This document shows, piece after piece, positions 1 to 10,377 of a stretch of DNA of 64,000 bases (its first letter is position 1; every line of letters starts with the position of its first letter). The DNA is taken from positions 58,474,842 to 58,538,841 of the forward strand of contig OX381710.1 in assembly GCA_947462335.1 (NCBI GenBank). Direction: 5' to 3'. This DNA comes from Harmothoe impar (lineage: Eukaryota > Annelida > Polychaeta > Phyllodocida > Polynoidae). A program made the position numbers and the translations under genes. The notes under the pieces were generated by a model. The model had not been told where the DNA came from, did no database searches, and was given only the letters and a program-made list of their open reading frames with translations.

Positions 1-1126
1 TACATATTCATCATTGTCATCATTGTCATAGTCATGCACAGTTAATTTACGTTTCTCAATATGATTACTAGATTTGCTAGAATTACTGGCCAAGCTGGTG
101 CTTGGACTCACAGAGCGACTAATATTGTTGGTGTCAATGTCAAGAAGTTCATGTTCAGTCTCGGGGGTGGTGTCTTCTTTCTTAGAAGTGGCGACTGCGT
201 TGTTGTTGATTGGTGAGTTGGTCTCCATGTCGTGACATTTTGCAGGGGCGACATCTTCCGACTCGTCCTCACTGTCAGTTGTGAAGAGGTCGTTTCTGAT
301 GGTTTCCATGTTTGAAGTAGGCATTATTATAGGCATGTCCAGCAACACAGCTGCAGGTAGTACCGGTACGTCTACCGGTACTTTTACCGGTACTTCACTT
401 TTTGTAGTAATGGTTGTTGAGGCTGGTGTAGTTTTTTCCGCGCTGTTGGTGATGATGGGAATGTCGTGATTTTTAGTGATCATATCATCATCAGAGTCAG
501 TATCAGTATCAATAAAGCGGGGGGTGCGTGCCACTTTTTTGGATTTCTTCAAGCCGTTTTTTAATACTAGGTGTAGTGGATGGGTGTGTCTGGAGTTTTT
601 ACGGGCCGTAGGGTCAGAACTGGGGTCCACTGGTATGGTCGTGCGAGGTTTCGTGACAGTTTTCTTGGCGATGTTTGTCGTGACATTGATCAATTTCTCG
701 TCGTTCTCTGAGGAGCTTGTATTGGGCTTCTCGTTGTCGATGCCTGAGGAGGGAGGCGTTTCTGCAACGAGGCGGTTGGTAAACAATTTTAAATTTTGGT
801 TGGACGAGTGGATTGAATTTTGTTGTCGATTTGGCCTTAGTGTTGATTTTGATGATTGTCGATAGTTCGTGATATGTAGGGACCGGGGTTGTTGATAAGA
901 TTTGGTCATGAATGTTTTTAAGATGACGTCTTAGGTTGGTAGATCGGCTGAATGAATCAAAACAGGTCGGGCATGCAAACTTACTTTGGAATTTGATTGG
1001 TTTTTCTCCGACGTGAACGCTGTTCAGATGTCGTGACATTGATTGGCGATTGGGGAACCATTTCCCACAGCCTGCGGCACATGTCTGCCAGTCGTCGGAC
1101 ATTATTGTAAATAATATTTGAAGCAC
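1..1126 (-). pseudogene. C2H2 zinc-finger ORF with frame change and acidic tail, runs off the window
   Basis: The open frame starts at ATG 1126 and encodes two C2H2 fingers. The first is C-x3-C-x12-H-x4-H (CAAGCGKWF ... HLNSVH) and the second is C-x2-C-x12-H-x4-H (CPTCFDSF ... HLKNIH). The nominal frame stops at 614. A second frame becomes the coding-like one from about 830 downward and stays open to base 1, with Ser/Thr/Asp-rich text such as DTDTDSDDD and ending in EKRKLTVHDYDNDDNDEY. The original protein was therefore probably longer, with a 1-nt indel (or an unrecognised intron) around 780-835. A TATA-like TATATATAG lies about 75 nt before the ATG. The ORF lies 150 nt downstream of the Penelope-like RT ORF on the same strand. 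It could be a transposon ORF (for example the N-terminal part of a LINE with zinc fingers) or a host zinc-finger gene. The function is not known. Confidence 0.55.
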
Positions 1127-1199
1127 GTGTTGTTGTTTGTAAATAGAGCTGTTATTGCGTGGGCGTATGTCAGTTGAGTGACAGGTTCAAACTTGTTTT

Positions 1200-1214
1200 G
1201 TTCTATATATAGCA
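1200..1214 (-). promoter_or_regulatory. TATA-like box ahead of the zinc-finger ORF
   Basis: The near-palindrome CTATATATAG sits between the Penelope-like ORF stop and the zinc-finger ATG, about 75 nt before that ATG. Only the motif and its position support it, so it could be chance in AT-rich DNA. Confidence 0.25.
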
Positions 1215-1276
1215 TCGGGAGCGGGCGTTGTCATGGCGAAGTAGGTCACGACACGGAGGATTGTGGGGGATCTATT

Positions 1277-3601
1277 TTATAGCTTCCGGTTGATGCCGGT
1301 CGGGTGAAACGTGTTTACAATGCGGATCCAGGCTTCTTCAAGACGAAGACGGATGTTTTTGTTTGCTGCAGAGCTGTCCAGGAAGATTGCTTTGATTTCT
1401 GTGGATTGTACATCATGATCTACAAAATGTTGTGCGACGTGAGAGCGCGGGTCACGTCTTTTGATCGCGTCGTGATGTTCTTGGATCCTCTCACCGACAT
1501 GGCGGCCGGTTTCACCGATGTAAAGACGGTGACAGACAGGGCATTGGATGGCGTAGACTACACTTCTAGTTTGGCAGGTAATTTTACCTATCACTTTGAA
1601 GTTTTTTCCTTGGTGACTTAAAGTGGCCGTGCGGACCACATATTGGCAGATTTTGCAGTTTTCACTGTAGCAAGGGTGGGACCCGTGGTTGGGTCTCGGT
1701 CTCGGAAATTCCGAGTGGGACAGGATATCTCGTAGATTTGGGCCTTTTTTGAAGGCTATCAAGATTTTGTTCTCTCGGAAACGTCTTGTGTCTCGGCGGG
1801 GTTTGATCATGTCATGGGCTGTTTCTAAGATGGCTTTAGCACGGAGATTCTGTGGGTTGTATTGTATAACAAACGGAATGACTTTCTTGTTTGTTTGTTG
1901 TTTGATTTTCAGAAGATCTCTGCGATCCAGCGATCTTGCGCGGTCGATGGATTCTAGGAGTTTGTTGTGGCGGTAACCCCTCAAGGTGAGTTTTTTCAGA
2001 AGATTGGTGCATGCTTTTTCAAATTCAATGTCTTCACTGCAGATCATTTTGTACCTAGTAGCTAGGCCGTAGCATATGGCAGTTTTCTGATGGCTGGGGT
2101 GGTATGATGTATTGTGTAGATACAGGTCAGCGTCCGTGGGCTTTTTGAACAGTTTGGTTTGGAGTTTTCTGTTCTCATCTACATAGACCGTTGTGTCCAG
2201 GTAGTTGATTGAGGTGGGACTGTATTCAAAAGTGAATTTGATTGTGGGATGGTGATCATTCAGTTGTTGTAAGAAGATCTGTAGTTCATCCTCAGAGCAA
2301 CGAAATATTGCAAATATGTCATCAATGTACCGTTTCCACAATGTGGGTTGTATCAATGACTTTGCTAGAAGGTCTCTTTCAAGTTGGTCCATGAAGATAT
2401 TTGCATATGTAGGGGCCATTTTGGTCCCCATGGCTGTGCCGCGGCGTTGAGTGAAGAACCTGTCGTTGAATTTGAATGTGTTGTTTTTTAGGACAAGAGA
2501 AGTGAGTTTGGTTCCGACTTCAGCTGTCACACCCGGTCTGTGCATGGAAGAGAGTGCTGCAGATACAGCCTTCAACCCTTCGTCATGTGGAATTGAGGTG
2601 TAGAGGGAGCTGACATCAATTGTGAGTAGGAATTCATCTTCATGAAGTACATTGTAGTCTTCAATCACATTCAAAAAATGTTTGGTGTCTTTCAGGTAGC
2701 TGGGGATTTTTTTCAGATATGGTTGCAAGATTTTTTCCATGGTGCCAGAGATGATGTCAGTTGGGCTGTTAATGCCAGATACAATAGGCCTACCGGGATT
2801 GTTAGGCTTGTGTATTTTGGGTAGCATGTAGAATGGTGAGGTTCTTACATTCTTCGGGATGAGTTTTTCATTGCTTTTCATTGGTAGTTTGCCTTCACTA
2901 ATAAGTTTCAATAAGTCGCCCTCAATTGTTTTGGTGACACTAGGTGTCCGGTCGTAGTGAGTTTCCATGTACGTTTGTTTGTCGTTCAGTTGTCTGTTTG
3001 CCTCGGCTATGTAGTCAGTGGTGTTCATGATGACAATTGCCCCTCCTTTATCAGCAGGTTTAATGATGATTGTTTCATCACTATTCAGGTCCTTGATGGC
3101 TGCTAGTTGTTGTGGGTTCAGATTTTTGTTTAGTCTAGATGGTGTAGGTTCATCTAACATGCTGTGTAAGACGTAGTTGGTGAATGCATCAATGTCTTCA
3201 TTAATGCCGGTTGGGGGGATCCAGCCTTTGGATTCCACAGGTATGGTAGGTTGTAGGTTTATAGTGTCGTCACTATGTTGGAAGAAATGTTTGAGTTTGA
3301 TTCGTCTGTTAAATAATAGGGTGTCTCTGATGGTGTGGATGTGGTTTGGGATTCTGGGGGTTGGAACAAATGATAATCCCTTGCTAAGTACTGATATATG
3401 ATCAGCATTTAGTTGTTTATCAGAGAGGTTGACGATGGAGTTGGTGTAGGGTTGTTGCTGCCCCTCTGTCTCCTCGACCTCTGGTTGGTACTTCTTGTGT
3501 CGTCTGTTTTTCTTTGGCGTCTTTCCTGTAGTGCTTTGGTTTGGGTTTCCTCCATTGTTGAGATTATTTTCTCTATGTGGGTGAGGACTGTTTGGTCGCA
3601 T
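1277..3601 (-). CDS. Penelope-like element ORF2: reverse transcriptase with GIY-YIG endonuclease
   Basis: This 774-residue ORF is intact. RT motifs in order are KPADKGGAIVIM (181-192), FYMLPKIHKP...GRPIVSG (257-276), motif A FLLTIDVSSLYTSIP (324-338), AMGTKMAPTYAN (390-401), the catalytic YIDDIF (425-430) and INYLDTTV (465-472). A Cys cluster C-x4-C-x2-C (644-652) precedes a GIY-YIG nuclease: VYAIQC (682-687), LYIGETGR (693-700), a Glu in LEEAW (754-758) and a C-terminal TGIN (768-771). The extra Cys motif before GIY-YIG is typical of the Neptune lineage of Penelope-like elements. The product would nick target DNA and copy the element RNA in place. The first 60 residues are low complexity, so the true N-terminus may come from the overlapping upstream ORF through a -1 shift. 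No stop interrupts RT or EN, so the copy is young or still coding-competent. Confidence 0.93.
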   Translation of the reverse strand: MRPNSPHPHRENNLNNGGNPNQSTTGKTPKKNRRHKKYQPEVEETEGQQQPYTNSIVNLSDKQLNADHISVLSKGLSFVPTPRIPNHIHTIRDTLLFNRRIKLKHFFQHSDDTINLQPTIPVESKGWIPPTGINEDIDAFTNYVLHSMLDEPTPSRLNKNLNPQQLAAIKDLNSDETIIIKPADKGGAIVIMNTTDYIAEANRQLNDKQTYMETHYDRTPSVTKTIEGDLLKLISEGKLPMKSNEKLIPKNVRTSPFYMLPKIHKPNNPGRPIVSGINSPTDIISGTMEKILQPYLKKIPSYLKDTKHFLNVIEDYNVLHEDEFLLTIDVSSLYTSIPHDEGLKAVSAALSSMHRPGVTAEVGTKLTSLVLKNNTFKFNDRFFTQRRGTAMGTKMAPTYANIFMDQLERDLLAKSLIQPTLWKRYIDDIFAIFRCSEDELQIFLQQLNDHHPTIKFTFEYSPTSINYLDTTVYVDENRKLQTKLFKKPTDADLYLHNTSYHPSHQKTAICYGLATRYKMICSEDIEFEKACTNLLKKLTLRGYRHNKLLESIDRARSLDRRDLLKIKQQTNKKVIPFVIQYNPQNLRAKAILETAHDMIKPRRDTRRFRENKILIAFKKGPNLRDILSHSEFPRPRPNHGSHPCYSENCKICQYVVRTATLSHQGKNFKVIGKITCQTRSVVYAIQCPVCHRLYIGETGRHVGERIQEHHDAIKRRDPRSHVAQHFVDHDVQSTEIKAIFLDSSAANKNIRLRLEEAWIRIVNTFHPTGINRKL

Positions 3602-3975
3602 GATGTTCGTAGGTGGGCTTTAGTGCTTTCGACTTCAATTTGTAGTTTGGCTTTACGTGTTTCGTAGTATTCAAGTAGAAGTTTGGTTAGTTTGATACCA
3701 AACTCCTGGTGGGCTTGTTCCCACTTTAGGCTGAAAGCCCAATCGGAGTCAGGTATTTGTGGTGCAACTCGTGCTTGTAGGCCTCTAGGGGCAAGATTCC
3801 TGTTTAAGCAGGTTTGTAGATATGTGGCGTGGTGGTTACTTTTGTTCAGATTAAGTGCTAGTTTCCTAGCTATCTTAAAATGAGGTACAGCTTCAGATGG
3901 TATAGTTGGGGCAGTTGGTGTCTCTTGGACGGTGGTTGGTACATTCAGTGTTGCGGTGTTGTTTGGGAGTGCCAT
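3409..3975 (-). CDS. Penelope-like element N-terminal ORF (ORF1)
   Basis: This 188-residue ORF lies just upstream of the RT ORF and overlaps it by 193 nt in the -1 frame. It has a helical, charged middle (about 33-150: LARKLALNL-type segment, NLAPRGLQAR, DWAFSLKWEQ, LLLEYYETRKAKLQIEVE) and a basic, disordered tail rich in Arg, Gln, Pro and Thr. No catalytic motif is seen. Many Penelope-like proteins carry such a helical N-terminal extension fused to RT, so this is probably the N-terminal part of the same polyprotein. It is separated here by a frameshift that is either programmed or mutational. The ATG at 3975 is the first in frame. Confidence 0.7.
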   Translation of the reverse strand: MALPNNTATLNVPTTVQETPTAPTIPSEAVPHFKIARKLALNLNKSNHHATYLQTCLNRNLAPRGLQARVAPQIPDSDWAFSLKWEQAHQEFGIKLTKLLLEYYETRKAKLQIEVESTKAHLRTSCDQTVLTHIEKIISTMEETQTKALQERRQRKTDDTRSTNQRSRRQRGSNNPTPTPSSTSLINN

Positions 3976-4237
3976 TGAGTAATAAGTAGGTATTTAGGAG
4001 TTCCGTTGGTGGATTTCAGGTACTAGGATCCAATCTAAGGATGCTAGATTGAGAATCCAGTTTTACCGGTAGTTTAGAGAGTGTTGTGCAATCTAACTAG
4101 TACGTGGTGTCTTGGGTTATAGTCGTCTAGGATCTGAATCAAGATACAGTGCCTAGGGGGGTTGTGAATATTATATATATATAATAGACACAACTAGAAC
4201 GACCAAACTTTATTTTTAAATTGGCTTTTATTTTACC

Positions 4238-4290
4238 ATTTTAAATCATGTTGATCACAACGTTTCGGCTGTAGTTTGCCTTCATCAGGT
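4238..4290 (-). ncRNA. Degenerate hammerhead-ribozyme-like motif in the Penelope 5' segment
   Basis: On the minus strand the order CTGATGA, AGGC loop GCC, GAAAC, GTTG-TGAT-CAAC matches the conserved hammerhead core plus stems II and III. Penelope-like terminal repeats are known to carry type I hammerheads. Here the expected cleavage trinucleotide after stem III is not clean (ATG) and stem I pairing is weak, so the motif is probably a decayed or non-cleaving copy. Confidence 0.35.
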
Positions 4291-4300
4291 GATATAATTG

Positions 4301-7300
4301 TACAGATTGACTTTTATAAGGTGGTGCATTGAGCAGGCAATTGAGGTCATTGCTATGGTTACACATGACAATCAAGGTCAAAGGTCAATAGGTTACGATA
4401 AGTAGGTCACAGGTATTTTGATAGATTCAGGATAGCATTGCTTTTGCACTTATACATGTACCGGTAGATTTGGTATTGATTATCTATAGCCAGGAATTTT
4501 TCTATATTGTGGGCAGTTTATGACCTTATATAAAAAACTCTAAAGATCCTCAGGAATATGACTGTAACCGGTTCAATACAGTGTGTTGACTGCACTGCAC
4601 ACATGGCAGCAGAAATATGAAGGGAGCTACAGTGTAAAGCTGATGTATTTTCGCTGGTTCCCCAAGGCTGGTGTTTTATCTCTGCTACTTATGCAAGGTA
4701 GCCACTATTCTACATAGATTTGGGGGACAAGATGGCCGCTTGCATGGACAGACATGTGACATCATTATACCGCAGCCGTCAGTGTGGCATTTCACACACC
4801 ATATCGGCCTGAACCCCACAGAATTCTCTTATATTGGCATGGCCTTTAGGGAGATCAGCACGGAGAACACACACACATGGAGACTCCCCTCTCTAGTAAC
4901 ATGAGCAGGATGGGTTCAGCTCACGGAGGGAGGCTTTTAGTATGGAGCTGCTCACAGGAGGGGGAGTAGCTCAGCTGGGTAGGTGCAGCAGCTCACAGTA
5001 GGCATATGGAGGGAGCAGATTGCATCCTGTACATTGTGGTACTTCTATAGGTCCCTAATGGTTCCAGTTTAGGTTAACTTCCATTCCCTTTCTTATAAAT
5101 GGATGGCTTTGTCAGCAGCAAGCCCCTTCTCCTCTCAGATTCTGGAAACTGACCCAATAGCCTGGTGACCTCTGCCACAACCAGTGTGTGCTGCCTCTGC
5201 TGACATTGAATAGCACGGGAAGAGATTACAACATTTGATATCATAGAACAGTTTATTCCAAGCAAATGTCATTGCTTTAGTTATAAGGATTCAGAAAACA
5301 TTGGGTACTCTGCCGTAGTTGTGTCTTCATGTTTTCTTACTGCAGCTGTACGGTTGGGTGTTGAAATAGAAAGGTGTGCACCAAACCTCTTTCATATCAG
5401 CTCTTTGTTTAAGGGGGTATAATTGTATCAACCGTATCAACATCAACATACTGAAATGTGTATCAATGTGTATCAATGGGCAGCTCGCTGTAACAAGGGA
5501 CCTCAATTGTATTCCAATATATCAAACTTATGTTGCATTTGTGTTTCACCATACTACACTTGAATCACAATCAAATACACATGTAACTTGTCATTATAAT
5601 CTAGACAAATGAGTTGATAGACAGGCAGCACCCATATTCAAACCTCCTTTGAATTTATATTTGGGATACAATCACCAAAGGTTTCTGAAGTGTATGACGG
5701 CCATCTTGAATTATGGGATTTTAGCCCAAAAACTGATTCTTTACATGAAATAAACAAATTCGGTAGATAATACATTGATTAACAGTGTGGTCAAACTGGT
5801 ATCATCTAGGAAATTTGCTATTTTGACCTTATACATGAATTCTATATCCGAAACGTTACAACAGGAGGCATAGTCACTACACAGCAGTTGGACGGTCGAT
5901 ACACCAGTTGCACAGTTGAATATATGAAGTGTAGTTACTGCAGTAACCAGGATTGACACGCATATTGGGCAATATCCCTTAAAAGTAGGTGTAGAGATAA
6001 AGAATAAAAAAAATGAACTCCAAGCTCAGTCAGGAGAAGCCTACTAGAAGAGCAACGTAAGGGCAATTACAAGTTCCTATAATAATGTTAGTGCACATGA
6101 GTTGATCTAGTCCTTAGGGATGTACACAGTGTAGGAAAGACAGACATTTTCTTGACGTCATCTCCATTCCGTAGGGACAATTAACTTTCCTCCTTCCTGG
6201 TAGACGTTAAAATGATGTGGTACCGAGGGAGCATTAAGTGGTTGGCATCAGTAATGGAACCCCATCATAGATGAAGCCTGTAACTTAGCATTACGTCTTG
6301 AATTTTCCATGCTGTCAGTGCTGTATTTGCGGAAAATGTTTATCACAGATATATGACGAGCCACCTTACTAAAGATCGATGACTGTATGGCATCATTGAC
6401 TGACTACATTGTACAAATTGATTACATTCAATTAGATATATATATGGCCCCCAGTTTCACCTGTTTCGAAGGAAAATTGCAATATTCCAGTCCACAATAT
6501 TCTTCATACCTTCTACTCAACTGACTCAGAACTTGGCCAAATTTGGGTGGGAAACTCATCAGTTAGAACCACGAGATCAGCGTAGTCAATTGATTTTATC
6601 AGCCCGGACACAATAACTTTGTCAGTCCCGTTTAAATTCCCAGAATCCTAAGGGTGGGAGGATTTGCATTAACTGACGGCTTCCCATCCAGATTAGTGAC
6701 CAGGGGCAGCAGCTTATTTCTATAAAGCTGCCTTTTGCTGTCGCACTCGATCGACTTCCTGCCACCCCTTTTTAAGATTTCATTTGTGGCACCATCTGGT
6801 GAAGTCTGCTTTAATTAATGGTTAGGGTATGTTTTATCTAGTTATTAGGCCATCTGATAGAGCAGTAAAGATGTGTGTGGCGTATTTGTGCGGACTGATA
6901 AAGGTTTCTTAATTATCAAACCTGACTTTGTTATCAGCTTATCATTCAGCCAGACAACCACATGTGTCAAATTCACACTGTGATTCCAGAAATTAAATTT
7001 GACAATTGATAAGCGTCTTTGGCTGTTTTAAACTAAGCTGAGAGTGGGAGATGAGTCAGTTTCTACTTGGTTTCTGACATTTTTTGGTGTATTATTTGCT
7101 AAAAGTGGGTATTCTACTGCAATCAGGAACTGCCAGGGTATCTGGAATCAGCTCCAACTCAATTCAAACCGGATTGCTTTAGGGAGCACCCTTGATCAAT
7201 TTTCTTTTGTTACTGTTGTGAACTCAGCGGAAGCAACGCGACTTAGTCTTAAAGTCGGAGCTATGGACCCAATAATCCAATAATGTCTTGATATTGAACA

Positions 7301-7413
7301 AATTGAACTCTTAATACAGTCTTTGCCATCATGGCTTGTTCGCTGTCCAATCTTGGGAAATGAAGGTCCCCTCCGGCCTTTTTTCTGAAGACCAATTACC
7401 ACCCTATCTGGCC
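4301..7413. other. Non-coding stretch, no gene recognised
   Basis: AT-rich unique-looking DNA with only short ORFs that lack domain signals. If TBC1D19 extends to the left of the window, this is intron. A tRNA-like A-box near 4968 has no B-box partner. Confidence 0.5.
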
Positions 7414-7414
7414 T

Positions 7415-8608
7415 TAGGGACCTTCCATAAAGTATGTACGCACCCAGGGGGGGGGGGTGGGGGGGTTAGGGCAAATGCATACAAAGGCGTACATGAAAAT
7501 AGGGGTGGGGGGGGGGTTCTAGAGCCATTTAAGCATACTCTTTATGTACGCATTTTCCCTTTTTTTTCTGAGAGAAATCAGGGGGGAATAAATATTTTCT
7601 GTGAAGGTTAACAAAAAAACTGTTCAATCATGCTATATTTCACTTATACTTGTTTACTATTTTTTTATGGCCCAGACAGGTTGTATCTACTGCAGTGGGG
7701 AGAGATGCATGACTATGATAGAATATCAAAATAAATGATGACTAATTTGTAAGCAGGTGTTTTTAAGAGGGTGTGTGTGGAGGAGGAGGGTAGACCAGCT
7801 TTGATTACCAAGCTACCAATGTTTGAGTGCAGGGCATATTGATATATTATTAGAATACTTATATTGTTAGCTCTGTATTGACTCATATAAGTGTGCGTTT
7901 TTTTGGGGGGAGGGAGGCAAAAAAAGTTTTATGGACAAATTACTAGTTTTAGGAAAATGTGAAGAAAATTATTTTCTCAATACGCAAGTTTTTTCAATCA
8001 AATTTTATTGAAATGACAAGATATTTTTGGCTCTGAATAAATGTTTTTGAATTTGAGAGTTATTTACTCCGCTCTAACCTTGTTTGACTCCCCCCTCCCT
8101 CTAGTTATTTGTGTCCCGCAACATCCCTGGAACCAGTGGGGAAGGGGTGGTCTATATACATCATAGTATCATAAGGCCTGAATTTTTTTATACTTTGGGT
8201 TATGGGCCTGCTGAAGTGGTATAAAACCCCACACTAAAAATACAATAATAAAACGTCTCTTGAATTGCTCTATGTCAGTTTTTACAGAGTGTAACTATTA
8301 TTAAAGTTTTTAGGTAGTAAAACTTGAAAGACTTAATCATATTTTATTTTATTTCATTCTTACTGTTTGAAGTTCCTTTGTACTTGATGGAATTTTCAAG
8401 GTGTCTGTAACAAGAAGAAGAAAAAGATGGCTGCAGTGGGAAGGGTATGCCAGTGATCTTCCATGAAAGGGGGGGGTCAGTTCCTTAAATGAGTATGTAC
8501 TTAAGGGGGGGGGGGGGGGTCACCCTAATGCGTACATAGTGCAACATGGGGGGTGGGGGGGTCTATTTTCTGGAGAAAAATGCGTACATACTTTATAGAA
8601 GGCCCCTA
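7415..8608. mobile_element. Non-autonomous element with inverted ends and poly-G tracts
   Basis: The ends are imperfect inverted repeats: AGGGACCTTCCATAAAGTAT at the left and the complement of ATACTTTATAGAAGGCCCCT at the right, each running on into TGTACGCA. Both ends are followed inward by long G runs. No transposase reading frame is visible. Two related short elements facing each other would look the same. Confidence 0.5.
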
Positions 8609-8989
8609 GTTGAAGTAGGTTCGAGACGTTTAATGGTCTCATTTGAAAGATAATTTAGTTGTACATTATCTAGGGGGTGAAATTGCGAAATGTGAATTAC
8701 CCTTGTCATAAGAGTACTGTATTAATTTGTTAACGGTAGGTGGGAAATGCAGATTTTTGACAATTTCTTAAAATGGGTAAAAATTGCCATAAGTAAATAC
8801 AGAAATGATGTGCTTCAGATTTTGCTTGAAGCCAGTCACTTGCATATTTACTGGCATCATTGATGAACATCAACAATGACAACGCTATTACATGTGGTCC
8901 ATATATATAAATCCTGTTGACCCTGATTGTGTTAATAGGTTGATACCATATATATTTATATTGGGCGAGTGACAAATAAAGCCTACCAG

Positions 8990-9070
8990 GTACTGCATCT
9001 AGTGCAGAGGATGCTGACTGATGGTACACTAGCGGCCCCACACCCGCAGGCCATGCTGCATCCAGGGCAG
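8990..9070 (+). CDS. Candidate 27-codon exon, product not assigned
   Basis: The sequence reads CCTACCAG then 81 nt of open frame (VLHLVQRMLTDG...AMLHPGQ) then CAG/GTAATT. Both splice signals fit and the phase is 0/0, compatible with the next TBC1D19 exon at 10303. The peptide does not resemble the part of TBC1D19 expected just before that exon, and the polypyrimidine tract is weak. It may be an alternative exon or chance. Confidence 0.3.
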
Positions 9071-9314
9071 GTAATTCCCCCCAGTGAGTATCTAATTGGC
9101 AGCTAATTATGCCATAGCACCTGCAGAGATTGATTACACCAGATATGGTCAGGAAGCAGGACGGTCCTATTCCTCCACCAGGTTCCTACTGTTGGCTTGT
9201 AAAGTCTAGACAGGCCAACAGAGATTGGTGTGGGAGGGGGGAGATTTCCTCTAGGGCGCAAGGTAAAACTAATTAAATTCATCTGTTTTAAGCTTAAAGA
9301 TATGTATGCATATT

Positions 9315-9401
9315 AATGTCCACCGTCCGCCTAATCGGCTGAAGCTATGTAGGAAATGTGTGGGCTAAGTCGGCCGAAATTCCCCAGTGGACAGTGGCCA
9401 T
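9315..9401. mobile_element. Short foldback element of the GTCCACCGTCC family
   Basis: It carries GTCCACCGTCC at one end and CAGTGGACAGTGGCCA at the other, with AGTCGGCC-type inner inverted pairs. The same layout recurs at 39777-39867. Confidence 0.45.
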
Positions 9402-10302
9402 TCAGGGCAAAGGTTTCCACCCCACTATCGGTGGAAAATGATAATTTCCCTTTAGTTGATACTTTGCATTCTGAGTTCCTGTATCCAGAGTAACTACGTC
9501 TAGGTCACCGGACCCTTACTAGGTGAAGGTGTGCAACCAGGACTAGATGAGGGACGCGAGGCAGCCTGTGACTGTGTGAGGACCATCATGTTCTATACAA
9601 AGGCCTGGTGGGACATTAATACTTCTACCCATGGGGCATATTCTTGGTAGTATTCCATAGATAGCCCAGGAGGACAAAAGGACATCGTTTAGTGTTGTTT
9701 GTACTTGGAAATACACAGTGGGTGGGTATTGAAGTAATCTTTTCTGAAAGACACCCATTGCGTTGCAGTAAACCATGAACCATTACAAAGGGCCACCTTG
9801 CATAACTCAGCCTTGTGGAACTGTTTGGAAGTCTATTTTAAAGCATTGCTCAGTATCTTGCTTCATGAAAGTTCAGATATAAGTTTGGCATGCTTCTCAG
9901 CCACTCCTCTATACAGTACAATACTCATACTGTATGAGATGAACATACGTAAGTCATTGGAACAGAATATGAGCTGACTAGATGTTTATCGACAAAACAT
10001 CAGATTTGTGAGACCTTTGCTCCTCGTATATGCAAGTATATCTCTTCTAAATAGGATAACCGTGCTCTGCTGAATCCGACAAACATAGCCATAGCTCTAG
10101 CGAATATGTATCACTTTCCTGTTGTTAGCCGGTACAATCTTTGGTTTAGTGCTGGAGTGTTGTGAGACGGAATACTTTCAGTGTTCTTTATATCGTCTTA
10201 ATGTGTGTTCTACCGATACATCTGAGATGTATTCACATTACTGTATGTCAGAACATGGTTTGAATGCAGTCCTTATTCATAAAATGTTCTTTTCCATTTC
10301 AG

Positions 10303-10377
10303 GACACGCTCTATTACGAGCAGCTCAAAAACAATGTCTTACAGCACGACCTGCTCGTGGATAACCTCATTTACAAG
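10303..10377 (+). CDS. TBC1D19: TBC1D19 coding exon (DTLYYEQL...)
   Basis: Acceptor TTTCCATTTCAG, 25 codons in phase 0, donor AAG/GTAGGC. This is the first recognisable TBC1D19 exon in the window. Confidence 0.9.

Larger units (their letters stand above)
1277..4300 (-). mobile_element. Penelope-like retroelement (Neptune-like), near complete
   Basis: The unit comprises the 5' non-coding segment with the hammerhead-like motif (about 4230-4300), an AT-rich stretch with TATATATATATAA near 4170, ORF1 (3409-3975) and RT/EN (1277-3601). The 3' boundary is not defined: no second copy of the 5' segment is visible downstream, and a zinc-finger ORF follows within 150 nt. The element probably sits in an upstream intron of TBC1D19, in the opposite orientation to that gene. 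Confidence 0.85.

Noticed and set aside
1304..3883. Plus-strand ORFs of 60-105 codons
   Set aside because: Antisense to the Penelope-like ORFs.
4960..5035. tRNA-like GAGTAGCTCAGCTGGGTAGG
   Set aside because: Only the A-box/D-arm resembles a tRNA; no T-arm or B-box follows and no cloverleaf closes.
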